A stretch of DNA of 46,644 bases from Clostridia bacterium (GCA_012523855.1 JAAYTB010000038.1:1-46644), one strand, 5' to 3'; positions 31,854 to 42,104 are shown, counted from the stretch's first letter. Notes: generated by a model not told the origin, from the sequence alone. Translations and numbers: made by a program.

Positions 31854-31915
31854 AACTACCTCCACCTTTAAAATTCTACCTTAATAGAATACTCAAAAGT
31901 GTATAAAAGTGTTCA

Positions 31916-33574
31916 TTAATACTTATAGAAACAGCTACCTCCTATGAATTCACGCAAAATGGAATTCTCAGTTACCAAGGACATATCAATTTCCTTAAAG
32001 AAACTTAAAAAGGTTTTTAATTGCTTAGCTTCATAATACACTGGACTATCAGGCTGTATTTTTGACAGCTCCTCCAAAGCAAACTTTTTTAATACACATA
32101 ATTCGTATACTATAGTTGAGTTAAACATAATATCTGCTTCTTCTTGGAATACAAATATATTTCTTTCCTCTCCCCTTCTTATTGAAGGCCACATCATCAA
32201 AGTTTGTTCTCCTCCATAGTCCCTTGATAAAAAGTCCCTAACAATTCTTCTGATTTTTCTTACATCAGTAGTAGCTATTCTGTTATGGTCATCTAAATTA
32301 AGTTGGGTAAGAGCACTAATATATACTTTAAATTTATTTTCTGCTGGAATGGTGGAAGTTAATTGGTCGTTCAAACCATGGATACCTTCTATAAGGATTA
32401 TTCCTTTTTTAGGTATAGATAATTTTTCTCCCTTTTCCTCTCTTGTGCCAGTCCTAAAATTAAACTTTGGCACTTCTACTTCCTTTCCTTGAAGCAAATC
32501 ATTTAAATGCTTATTAAACAAGTCCAAATCTAAAGCGTAAAGGGATTCAAAGTCTGGCTTACCATACTCATCTAATGGAGTTTTATCCCTATCTACAAAA
32601 TAATCATCTAATGAGATAGGCACTGGTATATAACCATTAACCCTGAGCTGAATACCTAACCTCTTAGAAAAAGTAGTTTTCCCAGAAGAAGATGGACCAG
32701 CTATTAATACTACTTTAACTTCCTGTCTATCATGAATCATATCTGCAATATAAGCTATCTTTTTTTCATGCAAGGCTTCAGATACTCTAATGATATCAAT
32801 TATCTCTTTATTATCAACCTTATCGTTTAGGGAGCCTACATCTCCTACTCCTAGTATATTTCCCCATTGCTCAGTTTCATAAAAAATCTTTGCTAGCTTT
32901 TTTCGATCAACAAAGGTTGGAATTTCCTTAGGATTCTGCTCTGTAGGATATCTTAATAAAAAGCCAGGTTCATAGTAGATCAGATCAAAAACTTTAATAC
33001 TGCCTGTCGAATTAGCCATTGGCCCATAAAAATAATCATATCTTCCATTAAGCTCATAAAGGCTTATTCTTGTTAAATCCTGATGTTTTAGCAGACGTAT
33101 CTTATCTTCTAGGCCATATCCTTCAAATATTTTAATAGCCTCTTCCTTAGTTTTAGAAACTTTGTTAATATGATAGTCTCTTTCAATTATTTCTTCCATT
33201 TTCTTTTTTATTATAATTAGCTCTTCACTATCTAAAGGAGTTTCTTTATGAATTTCTCCAAATAAACCTTTACTTAAAGAATGTTGCAAACTAATTTTTG
33301 CATTAGGAAATAAATCGTATACCGCTCTTATTAAGATAAATTGCAAGGTTCTAATATAAGTTTTCATACCTATTTGCTGGGTTATATCAATTACTTCAAA
33401 GCTACCTTCCTCTGTTAAGGGACTAGATAACTCTAAATAGTTATTGTTTAATTTTCCAAGAATGGGATCATTGTCTCCCTTTAAATTAAATTCATTTATA
33501 AGATCAATAACTGATGTTCCTTCCTTTACTTCAATACTCTTTCCATCTAAAAGTTTTAATTTCAAAGTATTCAT
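31916..33574 (-). CDS. Uridine kinase-like nucleoside kinase with N-terminal TGS/ThrRS-like domain
   Basis: TGS-like N-term (LKLLDGKSIEVKEGTSVIDLI), then VVLIAGPSSSGKTTFSKRLGIQL, SLDDYFVDRDKTPLDEYGKPDFESLYALDLDLFN, LIEGIHGLN. Confidence 0.9.
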   Translation of the reverse strand: MNTLKLKLLDGKSIEVKEGTSVIDLINEFNLKGDNDPILGKLNNNYLELSSPLTEEGSFEVIDITQQIGMKTYIRTLQFILIRAVYDLFPNAKISLQHSLSKGLFGEIHKETPLDSEELIIIKKKMEEIIERDYHINKVSKTKEEAIKIFEGYGLEDKIRLLKHQDLTRISLYELNGRYDYFYGPMANSTGSIKVFDLIYYEPGFLLRYPTEQNPKEIPTFVDRKKLAKIFYETEQWGNILGVGDVGSLNDKVDNKEIIDIIRVSEALHEKKIAYIADMIHDRQEVKVVLIAGPSSSGKTTFSKRLGIQLRVNGYIPVPISLDDYFVDRDKTPLDEYGKPDFESLYALDLDLFNKHLNDLLQGKEVEVPKFNFRTGTREEKGEKLSIPKKGIILIEGIHGLNDQLTSTIPAENKFKVYISALTQLNLDDHNRIATTDVRKIRRIVRDFLSRDYGGEQTLMMWPSIRRGEERNIFVFQEEADIMFNSTIVYELCVLKKFALEELSKIQPDSPVYYEAKQLKTFLSFFKEIDMSLVTENSILREFIGGSCFYKY

Positions 33575-33810
33575 ATTTAATCCCCGCCCTTCTTCATGCT
33601 TGCTAAATAAAAAAATTTGAAAGAATTATTTCACTTTCACTTCTTTTTTATATTCTGAAAATTCAAAACTATATTTCTATTATACAATAAAAACGGAATT
33701 ATTCCATACTTTACAGCTAATAATATAAAGGAGACTCATAATTTTTCACTATTATGAAAAACTATTCTTAGCCTTAGATAAAGCTAATTTAAAGGAGCAT
33801 AGGTGATATT

Positions 33811-34524
33811 ATGTTTATTGTTTTAATACGAACAGTAATACTTTTTGCTATGGTTACATTTTCTATAAGAATTATGGGTAAACGTCAAATAGGCCAATTA
33901 CAACCTTACGAGTTGGTAGTGGCTATCATGATATCGGAACTTGCTTCTCTACCCATGCAAGATACTCGTATTCCATTAATTCACGGTATAATTCCAATAG
34001 TTACTCTATTTATAATTCAAATAGTAATATCCTTATTAGAATTAAAGTCTGACAAGGTCAGAGTCTTTATAGATGGTAAACCCAGCATAGTGATAAAAAA
34101 CGGAAAGATTCTTATTTCTGAACTGAAAAATCAAGTTTTTACTGTTAACGATCTTATACAGGAGCTAAGAATGAAGGGTTACTTTAACATCGAAGAGGTA
34201 GAATACGCCATTTTAGAAACCAATGGTCAAATATCTGTTATTCCTAAGGATAATAGTCAACCTGTTTCTAAAAGTGATCTGAATATAGATACTAAGGCCA
34301 AAACCATGCCTCTTATATTGATAAGCCAGGGAATTATAAATCATGATAACTTAAAACTAGTTAACAAAGATGAAGAGTGGCTACTAAAACAAGTTAAAGC
34401 TGCTAATCTAAAAAGCCCAAAAGATGTCTTTATTGCTATCATGTCTACAGAAGGAGAACTCTTTATACAAGATTTTTCATCTTACAATAAGGATAGTAAC
34501 AAGAGCCAGGAGGTTGAACTTTGA
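33811..34524 (+). CDS. DUF421 membrane protein (YetF-like)
   Basis: FSIRIMGKRQIGQLQPYELVVAIMISELASLPMQD; NGKILISELKNQVFTVNDLIQELRMKGYFNIEEVEYAILETNGQISVIPK. Confidence 0.93.
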   Translation: MFIVLIRTVILFAMVTFSIRIMGKRQIGQLQPYELVVAIMISELASLPMQDTRIPLIHGIIPIVTLFIIQIVISLLELKSDKVRVFIDGKPSIVIKNGKILISELKNQVFTVNDLIQELRMKGYFNIEEVEYAILETNGQISVIPKDNSQPVSKSDLNIDTKAKTMPLILISQGIINHDNLKLVNKDEEWLLKQVKAANLKSPKDVFIAIMSTEGELFIQDFSSYNKDSNKSQEVEL

Positions 34525-34901
34525 AAAACATTTGGATTTCCTTAGGAATCTTTACATTAATGATAATAGCCATGTTTTTATCTTTAGATTACTTAGATAA
34601 GGTATGTACTCTTGTTGAAAACAACAGTGCTGAACTGGAAACTTTAATTAATGAGGAAAAATGGCTGGAAGCCGATAAACTTTCCAACCAACTATATTAT
34701 AGCTGGATAAAAGAGGCTAAAGTTATGTCTATTTTCGTCAATCACGCAGAAATAGATATGATGAATAACGAAATACTCAAACTTACCCAATACGTAAAAT
34801 GTAAAAGTAAAGATGAGGCTCTAGCCAGTAGCCATGTTATTAAATTTTACTCTAAAAGTATAGTAGACTTACAGAAAGTTAATATTTCCAATATATTCTA
34901 A
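34521..34901 (+). CDS. DUF4363-like protein; TTG start overlaps the stop of the upstream gene
   Basis: Signal-anchor-like N-terminus (ISLGIFTLMIIAMFLSLDYLDKVCTLVE...); AGGAGGTTGAACT-TTGA overlap. Confidence 0.7.
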   Translation: MKNIWISLGIFTLMIIAMFLSLDYLDKVCTLVENNSAELETLINEEKWLEADKLSNQLYYSWIKEAKVMSIFVNHAEIDMMNNEILKLTQYVKCKSKDEALASSHVIKFYSKSIVDLQKVNISNIF

Positions 34902-34958
34902 TTACACTACCAGAAAAAAACTACTAGTAAAATAATTATAAAAAATCCATAATAAATA

Positions 34959-34987
34959 TAGAAAAATAAATCTCTATGCCTTATAAT
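34959..34987 (+). promoter_or_regulatory. Putative fba promoter
   Basis: TAGAAA-17 bp-TATAAT (34982-34987), just upstream of the GTCCC tandem element. Confidence 0.5.
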
Positions 34988-35003
34988 GAAATTGTACATA
35001 ACA

Positions 35004-35028
35004 GTCCCAGTGGGTCTTTTTATGTCCC
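35004..35028 (+). promoter_or_regulatory. Putative CggR operator upstream of fba: tandem GTCCC, 20-bp period
   Basis: GTCCCAGTGGGTCTTTTTATGTCCC; 19/25 identical to GTCCCAGTGTACTTTTTTTCGTCCC at 6881-6905. Confidence 0.75.
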
Positions 35029-35063
35029 AAAACCGGTATTTATTTAAGAAAGGTGGAGTAAAA

Positions 35064-35993
35064 ATGGCATTAGTTACGACTAAAGAAATGTTTAAAAAAG
35101 CCTATGAAGGCGGCTATGCTATCGGAGCATTCAATATCAATAATATGGAGATACTTCAAGGTGTTGTTAATGGAGCAAAGGCTAAGAATTCTGCTGTAAT
35201 TCTTCAATGTTCAACAGGCGCTTTAAAATATGCAGGTCCTAAATATCTAAAAGCTATGGTAGATGCTGCTATAGAAGAAACTGGAATGGATGTTGCTTTA
35301 CATTTAGACCACGGTCCAGACCTTGATGCTGTTAAACTAGCTATAGATGCAGGCTTTACTTCCGTTATGTTTGACGGATCACATTTTGAATATGAGGAAA
35401 ATGTAAGAAAGACTAAGGAAGTTGTTGAATACGCTCATGCAAGAGGAGTTGTTGTAGAAGCTGAACTTGGAGTTCTTGCTGGAGTAGAAGACGATGTAAA
35501 GAGCGACCACCATGTATTTACAGATCCAGACCAAGCTGTAGATTTTGTTAACAGAACTGGTGTTGATTCCTTAGCTATAGCTATAGGAACAAGCCACGGA
35601 GCTTTCAAATTTGCTGGCGAAGCTAAATTAAGATTTGATATACTTGAAGATATACAAGCTAAGTTACCAGGTTTCCCAATAGTACTTCATGGTGCATCAG
35701 CAGTTGATCAAGAAGCTGTAGAAACTTGCAACAAGTACGGTGGAAATATTGCTGGAGCTAAAGGTATTCCAGTTGACATGTTAAGAAAAGCTTCCTCTAT
35801 GGCAGTTTGCAAAATCAACATGGATACAGACCTTAGACTATCTATGACAGCTGCAATAAGAAAAGTATTTGGAGAAACTCCTCAAGAGTTCGACCCAAGA
35901 AAGTACTTAGGAGCTGGAAGAGAAGCTATTCAAAAGGTTGTTGAAGACAAAATTGAAAATGTACTTGGTTCAGTTGACTCAATGAACAAATAA
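35064..35993 (+). CDS. fba: Class II fructose-1,6-bisphosphate aldolase (start moved to 35064)
   Basis: YAIGAFNINNMEILQGVVNGA, LHLDHGPDLDAVKLAIDAGFTSVMFDGSH, VVEAELGVLAGVEDDV, AIGTSHGAFKF, KINMDTDLRLSMTAAIRK; AAGAAAGGTGGAGTAAAA-ATG. Confidence 0.97.
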   Translation: MALVTTKEMFKKAYEGGYAIGAFNINNMEILQGVVNGAKAKNSAVILQCSTGALKYAGPKYLKAMVDAAIEETGMDVALHLDHGPDLDAVKLAIDAGFTSVMFDGSHFEYEENVRKTKEVVEYAHARGVVVEAELGVLAGVEDDVKSDHHVFTDPDQAVDFVNRTGVDSLAIAIGTSHGAFKFAGEAKLRFDILEDIQAKLPGFPIVLHGASAVDQEAVETCNKYGGNIAGAKGIPVDMLRKASSMAVCKINMDTDLRLSMTAAIRKVFGETPQEFDPRKYLGAGREAIQKVVEDKIENVLGSVDSMNK

Positions 35994-36002
35994 TAATAAT
36001 AA

Positions 36003-36031
36003 TAAAAGCGGCTTTTTAAAGCCGCTTTTTC
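36003..36031 (+). terminator. fba terminator
   Basis: AAAAGCGGCTTTTTAAAGCCGCTTTTT. Confidence 0.85.
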
Positions 36032-36076
36032 ATATTATAGCTTATAAGTTAGGCATTTAGAATAATGATGCCCAAC

Positions 36077-36607
36077 TTATCTTATGTCCTTTACACACCA
36101 CTTATCCTTAATTCTTCCTATTACTAATACTTCCTCTGTACTGCCACTAGGTCCAGCAGAAGTTTCCCAATAATATTTAATTTTTACTTCATAATTATTT
36201 TTATCTATCTTTTTCTTACTAAGGACCTCATATTTATCAAGCCATGGACTGGACCCTCCTATTATCCAATAACTTTCTTCAGCCTTACCCCATTTCTTAA
36301 TAATCTGCCCTTTTAGTTCCTCACAAGCTACTGAGTATTTGAAAACTCCATTTCGCATTTTATCTCCCTTAGTCCACAAGTCTATAACTTGCTCTAAACT
36401 AGAAGGGCTAAACTCATCTAATACTTGCTGAAAAAAAGCTACTTGAGCCTTGGATTGCTGATGGGTTACAGGCTCATTTCCTATACTCTTATCTACTATA
36501 TTTCCCCCTGGTGAAATACTTACTCCTAGTTCCCCCTTAGAAAAAGAACTTGTGCTTATTAAAGTTACAGCGAATATTGTTAATATTAGTCCTTGAAGCT
36601 TTTTCAC
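36077..36607 (-). CDS. Hypothetical secreted protein
   Basis: N-terminal signal peptide (MKKLQGLILTIFAVTLISTSSFS); no recognised domain. Confidence 0.6.
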   Translation of the reverse strand: MKKLQGLILTIFAVTLISTSSFSKGELGVSISPGGNIVDKSIGNEPVTHQQSKAQVAFFQQVLDEFSPSSLEQVIDLWTKGDKMRNGVFKYSVACEELKGQIIKKWGKAEESYWIIGGSSPWLDKYEVLSKKKIDKNNYEVKIKYYWETSAGPSGSTEEVLVIGRIKDKWCVKDIR

Positions 36608-36706
36608 AGTACCACTTCCTTATATCCATCTTTATAGATAGGTTCTCTCAAATTCGCAAAAAATATAAATAAAAATCCACGGGAGGTTTTTACCTTCCAT
36701 GGATTT

Positions 36707-37738
36707 TTATTTCTCAATATAATTCATTACTCTTTTTATGATCATGTTAATACTGCCGTCACCATTTCTAACAATCTCAAATTTACTGTCATCATGGTAA
36801 ACTGATGAGTCTATGTACAAATCTATTTCCTTATCTATTTTAAGTCTCACCCTCTTAAGCTTCTTCTCCACCCATTGCTTATCTACAGGGAGCCTTTCCT
36901 CTATCCCCTGGGCTGCTACAAAATCAACAAAGGACTGCTTTTCAGATTCATTTTCAAAGATATTGTTAGATAACTCCTTTATATCTACACTATCTTCTTC
37001 CATTAAAGTTTTCTTTATGGTAGATCTTATTTCTTCAGCTTTAGAGGCATCGTTTACTGCATTTGCTCTGGTCCATGTTTCTGTAGCCTTTAGAAATCTT
37101 TTAGTAAGATCTCTGCTGCTATTTATAATGGTACAGTTTAAAAAATCACCACTGAAAAATTTTGACCCACTTTCCTCTGCTGCTTTTTTACCCTGCTTAT
37201 CCATTACTAGAAGATCATAATCCATATTCTCAGTCCAAGCCTTTATAAAGGCACACTTCTTAATCTTTTGAGAACCCGCTGGCAGGCCTGTTGTTTGGGG
37301 TATAATCTTTATACTCATTTTATTATCCACAAATTCTATCTTATGGGTATAGTTTTTAACATAATCCATTTTAAACAAGGCTACCATTGGACCAAATTCA
37401 GTAGACAGGGAAACCACCATAAAGTCACAGGATTGCATACCTTCATTGGCCTTCATAATGGCAAATAGTAATCTTGCTAATTCTTGAGAAGCTTCTATTA
37501 AGGTAGCTTGACCATCCAAAAAACCTTCTACAAGGTCCTTAACTACTCCACCATCAGAATTAAAAAGGGCCAACTGAAGTTCTTCATCTTTTAGAGCTCT
37601 TTCCACATGCTTTAAGATAAATTTATAAAGGTCATCATTTAACTCTAAAGGAAATTCATTTAAAATTGCTTCTTCAGAATTAAGGTCCAATACATGAACT
37701 ACAGCTTCCATAATGCTTATATCCTTTATGTAATTCAT
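36707..37738 (-). CDS. 37-kDa nucleoid-associated protein (NdpA-like)
   Basis: MNYIKDISIMEAVVHVLDLNSEEAILNEFPLELN... resembles Gram-positive NA37 proteins; GAGGTGACTGTT-ATG supports start at 37738. Confidence 0.8.
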   Translation of the reverse strand: MNYIKDISIMEAVVHVLDLNSEEAILNEFPLELNDDLYKFILKHVERALKDEELQLALFNSDGGVVKDLVEGFLDGQATLIEASQELARLLFAIMKANEGMQSCDFMVVSLSTEFGPMVALFKMDYVKNYTHKIEFVDNKMSIKIIPQTTGLPAGSQKIKKCAFIKAWTENMDYDLLVMDKQGKKAAEESGSKFFSGDFLNCTIINSSRDLTKRFLKATETWTRANAVNDASKAEEIRSTIKKTLMEEDSVDIKELSNNIFENESEKQSFVDFVAAQGIEERLPVDKQWVEKKLKRVRLKIDKEIDLYIDSSVYHDDSKFEIVRNGDGSINMIIKRVMNYIEK

Positions 37739-37819
37739 AACAGTCACCTCGAAAATCAATATTGTAAATATCCAATTTTAGTTTTATATTTAATATCTAA
37801 ACTTAGAAATTGGAGTTTT

Positions 37820-38320
37820 TTACTGAGCCCTTTTTACTGCTCTTGGATTGTATTTGAAACAAAGTCCAATAAACTTTTCATTAGGGACAAATAAGACCTT
37901 TGACTTTTTGCCTCCCTTATTTACCATAGCAACATAAATCTTTTCCTGAGATGTTGAAGGATAGAATTTATAGACCTTACCCTTTCTAGTTGAAAACTGT
38001 CTAGCTTCATCACTATCAGCTAATGCTAGTAATTCTACTTCCTTAACATCAAAGTTATAAACTCTTTTTCTTTTGTTCTGATCATAGATAATGTCAACAT
38101 CTATGTCGCCGTTATTAAAAGTATACTCATACTCAACATAGGAAGTTTTTTTAACAAATAATAAAATTAGTGCTGTAACTGCAAAAATAATAAAAAATAA
38201 AGCCTGAGATATTAACAAGTAAAAAGCAGCGGTTATGGCTGAAATAATCATGCCTAGCCTGGAAATAATATATTTCGGTGTTTCTCTGGAAGTTACCAAT
38301 TGCTCATAATAATTATCCAT
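37820..38320 (-). CDS. Hypothetical membrane protein (DUF6106-like)
   Basis: Two N-terminal TM segments followed by EYEYTFNNGDIDVDIIYDQNKRKRV. Confidence 0.6.
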   Translation of the reverse strand: MDNYYEQLVTSRETPKYIISRLGMIISAITAAFYLLISQALFFIIFAVTALILLFVKKTSYVEYEYTFNNGDIDVDIIYDQNKRKRVYNFDVKEVELLALADSDEARQFSTRKGKVYKFYPSTSQEKIYVAMVNKGGKKSKVLFVPNEKFIGLCFKYNPRAVKRAQ

Positions 38321-38460
38321 CTTTCACAACCCTTTCTAAAGTTGAACTTTTATATAATTTTATTGTCATTAGGTACATATTGCTATATCATTATAACAGA
38401 ACTTATCTTTTCTAGTCAAAGTTTTAACCTACAATAAATAATCTTAAGAGGAGTAAAAAA

Positions 38461-39009
38461 ATGAAGGAAATAGAAACTAGAATCTTAGATATCGATGTGG
38501 ATTTTATAAGAAAAACTATATTGCAAGCTGGTGGCCAAAAGGTGAAAGAAGAAAATCAAGTAAATAAAATATTTGATTACCCTGACAGGCGACTTTTAAG
38601 GAAAAAAGGTTATGCACGAATACGTATAGTAGAAGACCTGCTCAATAAGAAGGAATTTTGTTATATGACTACAAAAAAGATGATTAGCCAAGAAAAGTAT
38701 AAAATTATGGAAGAAAATGAAGTTTTAGTAGATAATGGCCCTATGGCTGAAAATATATTCTATTCTCTTGGCTTAGAACTTGTTCAAACAATAGAGAAAT
38801 ATCGTGAAAGCTATAAGTATAAAAATTCTTTAGTAGAAATCGATATAAACGATAAGAATTTTTGCCCCTTCCCCTATATAGAAATTGAAACGGAAAAGGA
38901 AGATGAGCTAATAGAAATTGTTAAATTGCTAGGCTATAAAATGTCAGACACTAGCTCTAAGTCCATATTTCAAATATTAAAAGAGAGAGGCATTACTCCT
39001 AAGCTATAG
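38461..39009 (+). CDS. CYTH-domain protein (class IV adenylate cyclase / triphosphatase-like)
   Basis: KEIETRILDIDVDFIRKTILQAGGQ...LRKKGYARIRIVED...LVEIDINDKNFCPFPYIEIETE. Confidence 0.82.
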   Translation: MKEIETRILDIDVDFIRKTILQAGGQKVKEENQVNKIFDYPDRRLLRKKGYARIRIVEDLLNKKEFCYMTTKKMISQEKYKIMEENEVLVDNGPMAENIFYSLGLELVQTIEKYRESYKYKNSLVEIDINDKNFCPFPYIEIETEKEDELIEIVKLLGYKMSDTSSKSIFQILKERGITPKL

Positions 39010-39094
39010 TTGTTTCAATGGTTTTCTTTATATTTTCTTAGAACCTTCCATTTATAGACAAATTCTAAGATAAGAAAAAAGTTTTAAAAAGTTA

Positions 39095-39122
39095 TTGACT
39101 CTTAATCTAAAAGTGATATAAT
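39095..39122 (+). promoter_or_regulatory. tRNA-Gln promoter
   Basis: TTGACT-16 bp-TATAAT, about 15 bp before the tRNA. Confidence 0.65.
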
Positions 39123-39137
39123 ACTTATTGTCGGCGA

Positions 39138-39213
39138 TGCCCAGTAGCCAAAGGGTAAGGCACCTGCCTCTGGAGCAGGCACTGTGTTGGTTCGAATCCA
39201 GCCTGGGCAGCCA
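39138..39213 (+). tRNA. tRNA-Gln (anticodon CTG), CCA encoded
   Basis: Acceptor TGCCCAG/CTGGGCA + G + CCA; anticodon stem CCTGC-CTCTGGA-GCAGG; T arm GTTGG-TTCGAAT-CCAGC. Confidence 0.93.
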
Positions 39214-39324
39214 AAAAGAGATTTGAGCAATCAAATCTTTTTTTATTTCTCTATAGTAATTCAGTTGACGCAACCTATTCTTTAACATATAATAGAATCA
39301 AATTCCATAATTTAAATGCTTTGA

Positions 39325-39556
39325 TAAGGAGTAGTAGTGTAATGGCTACTTTAGAGAGCTGTCGGTTGGTGAAAGGCAGTGTAGCACTTATATGAACTCG
39401 CCTTGGAGTATTGATTGATGAACCTTCCCTTTTACTAGGTAGAATTAGTCAATCACGGGTAAGCCCGTTATTAGCGCAGAGTGAGGCTTTAAGCCTAATT
39501 AGAGTGGTACCGCGGAAGTGTCTTTCGTCTCTTATGAGACGAAGGGCTTTTTTTTA
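39325..39556 (+). promoter_or_regulatory. T-box leader upstream of leuS (Leu)
   Basis: T-box AGAGTGGTACCGCGG (39501-39515), terminator CTTTCGTCTCTTATGAGACGAAGGGCTTTTTTTT, putative specifier CTC (39397-39399) after TGAA. Confidence 0.93.
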
Positions 39557-39627
39557 TTTATATCTCTTTCAAACTTCTGCAAAAAATAAATTTAATTATT
39601 AAATAAATTATCTAAGGAGGATAAAAA

Positions 39628-42078
39628 ATGGCCAGATATAGCACAAGTATCGATAAGAAATGGCAAAACAAATGGGATGAAACAAAAATTTATAATTTTG
39701 ATCCCAATAAGGATGGAGAAAAACTTTATGTTTTGGAGATGTTTTCTTACCCTTCTGGCAGCAATCTTCACGCAGGTCATTGGTTCAATTACGGTCCTGT
39801 AGACTCTTGGGCACGAATGAAGAGAATGCAAGGCTATAATGTTTTCCAACCTATGGGTTTTGATGCCTTTGGTTTACCAGCAGAAAATTATGCCATCAAA
39901 ACAGGAATTCATCCAAAGGATTCTACTTTTAAAAACATTGAAACTATGGAAAAACAACTTAAGGCTATGGGTGCTATGTTTAATTGGGAAAACGAACTAG
40001 TTACCTGTGCTCCTGATTATTATAAATGGACACAATGGCTTTTCTTAAAACTTTACGAAAAGGGCTTAGCCTATAGAAAAAAAGCTCCTGTTAACTGGTG
40101 TCCTAGTTGTAATACAGTTTTAGCCAACGAACAGGTAGTTGAGGAAGCTTGTGAAAGATGTGGCACTAACGTAACAAAGAAGGATCTTACACAATGGTTC
40201 TTAAAGATTACTGATTATGCTGATGAGCTCTTGGAAATGTTAGATGACCTTGATTGGCCAGAAAAAACCAAGTCCATGCAAAAGCACTGGATTGGAAAGT
40301 CCGTTGGTTCAGAAGTAACCTTTAAGGTTGCTGATAAAGATTTAAACTTTAATGTCTTCACCACAAGAGTAGATACCCTTTTCGGTGTTACCTACGTTGT
40401 ATTGGCACCTGAAAATCCTTTAGTGGATGAAATTACAACTAAGGACTACAAAGAGCAAGTTGAGGCTTATAAGGAAGCTGCTAAAAAACAAACAGATATA
40501 GAAAGACAGTCCCTCACTAGGGAAAAGACTGGAGTTTTCACTGGCTCCTATGCTATAAACCCTATTAACGGTAAAGAGGTTCCTATTTGGGTGGCCGACT
40601 ATGTTTTAGCTACTTACGGTACAGGAGCAGTAATGGCAGTTCCTGCCCACGATGAAAGAGACCATGCTTTCGCTGAAAAATTCAATTTACCTATTGAAAA
40701 AGTTATAGACGGAGGAAGTGAAGAACTGTTCACCGATGATGGAACCTTAGTTAACAGCGGTGAATTTAACGGTCTATCCTCAGCAGAAGCTAGAGAAGCC
40801 ATAGTGGCAAAACTTGAGAAAATGAATTTAGGAACTAAGAAAGTTAATTATCGTTTAAGAGACTGGCTGGTATCTAGACAAAGATATTGGGGAGCTCCTA
40901 TTCCAATAGTTCATTGTGAGAAATGTGGTACCGTAGCAGTACCTGAAGAACAATTACCTGTAGAACTTCCTTATGACGTTGAATTTGCACCAGATGGTAA
41001 ATCTCCTTTAGCTAAATGTGATGAATTTATCCATACCACTTGTCCTAAATGCGGCGGAGAGGCCTTAAGGGACCCAGATACTCTTGACACCTTCGTATGT
41101 TCATCCTGGTACTATTTAAGATATCCTGATAATAGAAATAGGGAAAAAGCTTTTGATTCAGACCTAATTAATAAGATACTACCAGTAGATAAATATGTTG
41201 GAGGCCCAGAGCATGCCTGCATGCATCTCCTTTACGCAAGATTCATCACTAAAGCTTTAAGAGACATGGGATATTTAAACTTTGATGAACCTTTCCTTTC
41301 ATTAACTCATCAAGGCTTGATCTTAGGACCTGATGGACATAAAATGAGTAAATCAAAAGGAAATACTATATCACCTGATGACTATATATCCCAGTACGGC
41401 TCTGACGTTTTCAGACTGTATTTAATGTTTGGTTTTGCCTACGAAGAAGGAGGAGCTTGGAGTGATGACGGTATTAAGTCCATATCCAGATTCGTAGACA
41501 GGGCAGAAAGAGTTTTAGATAACTCCATTGAAGCTGTTAAGGCTGGTGGTTCAAAAACTACTATAGATAAGGCTGAAAAGGAATTAAACTACTGGAGGCA
41601 CAATGCCATAAAGGGAGTAACAGAAGATGCAGAAAAGCTACAATTTAATACTGCTATTGCTAGAATGATGGAATTCACCAATGCCCTTTCTAAATATCTA
41701 GCTATAGCTGATAAAAATACTAGTTTCCTAAAGGAAGCTATAGAAGATTATATTAAGCTACTAGCTCCTTTTGCTCCACACTTCGCTGAAGAAATGTGGA
41801 ATACTCTAAATCCAAGTGAAGATGATAGTGATTATTCTGTATTCAACAAAAAATGGCCTCTTTTCGATCCTTCTGCCTTAATTAAGGACGAAGTAGAAAT
41901 TGCTGTACAGGTAAACGGCAAAATTAAAAATAGGATTATGATTGCTGCAGACCTAAGTGAAGAAGACATAAAAACAGCTGCAGTAGAAGACCCTAGTATA
42001 AAAGCTGCTATAGAAGGCAAAACTATAATTAAGGTTATAGTAATCAAAGGCCGACTTGTTAATATAGTTGTAAAATAA
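39628..42078 (+). CDS. leuS: Leucyl-tRNA synthetase
   Basis: [59 protein letters not shown], 816 aa. Confidence 0.98.
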   Translation: MARYSTSIDKKWQNKWDETKIYNFDPNKDGEKLYVLEMFSYPSGSNLHAGHWFNYGPVDSWARMKRMQGYNVFQPMGFDAFGLPAENYAIKTGIHPKDSTFKNIETMEKQLKAMGAMFNWENELVTCAPDYYKWTQWLFLKLYEKGLAYRKKAPVNWCPSCNTVLANEQVVEEACERCGTNVTKKDLTQWFLKITDYADELLEMLDDLDWPEKTKSMQKHWIGKSVGSEVTFKVADKDLNFNVFTTRVDTLFGVTYVVLAPENPLVDEITTKDYKEQVEAYKEAAKKQTDIERQSLTREKTGVFTGSYAINPINGKEVPIWVADYVLATYGTGAVMAVPAHDERDHAFAEKFNLPIEKVIDGGSEELFTDDGTLVNSGEFNGLSSAEAREAIVAKLEKMNLGTKKVNYRLRDWLVSRQRYWGAPIPIVHCEKCGTVAVPEEQLPVELPYDVEFAPDGKSPLAKCDEFIHTTCPKCGGEALRDPDTLDTFVCSSWYYLRYPDNRNREKAFDSDLINKILPVDKYVGGPEHACMHLLYARFITKALRDMGYLNFDEPFLSLTHQGLILGPDGHKMSKSKGNTISPDDYISQYGSDVFRLYLMFGFAYEEGGAWSDDGIKSISRFVDRAERVLDNSIEAVKAGGSKTTIDKAEKELNYWRHNAIKGVTEDAEKLQFNTAIARMMEFTNALSKYLAIADKNTSFLKEAIEDYIKLLAPFAPHFAEEMWNTLNPSEDDSDYSVFNKKWPLFDPSALIKDEVEIAVQVNGKIKNRIMIAADLSEEDIKTAAVEDPSIKAAIEGKTIIKVIVIKGRLVNIVVK

Positions 42079-42104
42079 AAAAAGCACCGCAAGGTGCTTT
42101 TTTT
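42078..42104 (+). terminator. leuS terminator
   Basis: AAAAAGCACC-GCAA-GGTGCTTTTTTT. Confidence 0.9.

Noticed and set aside
34986-35063. N-terminal extension MKLYITVPVGLFMSQNRYLFKKGGVK of fba
   Set aside because: Overlaps the -10 and the putative operator; true start has an SD at 35064.
39052-39288. ORF on minus strand (78 aa, ...LPRLDSNQHSACSRGRCLTLWLLGIA...)
   Set aside because: Antisense translation of the tRNA-Gln gene; a familiar annotation artefact.
39592-42092. Minus-strand ORFs at 39592-39849, 40614-40802 and 41832-42092
   Set aside because: Antisense to leuS; no SD or motif.
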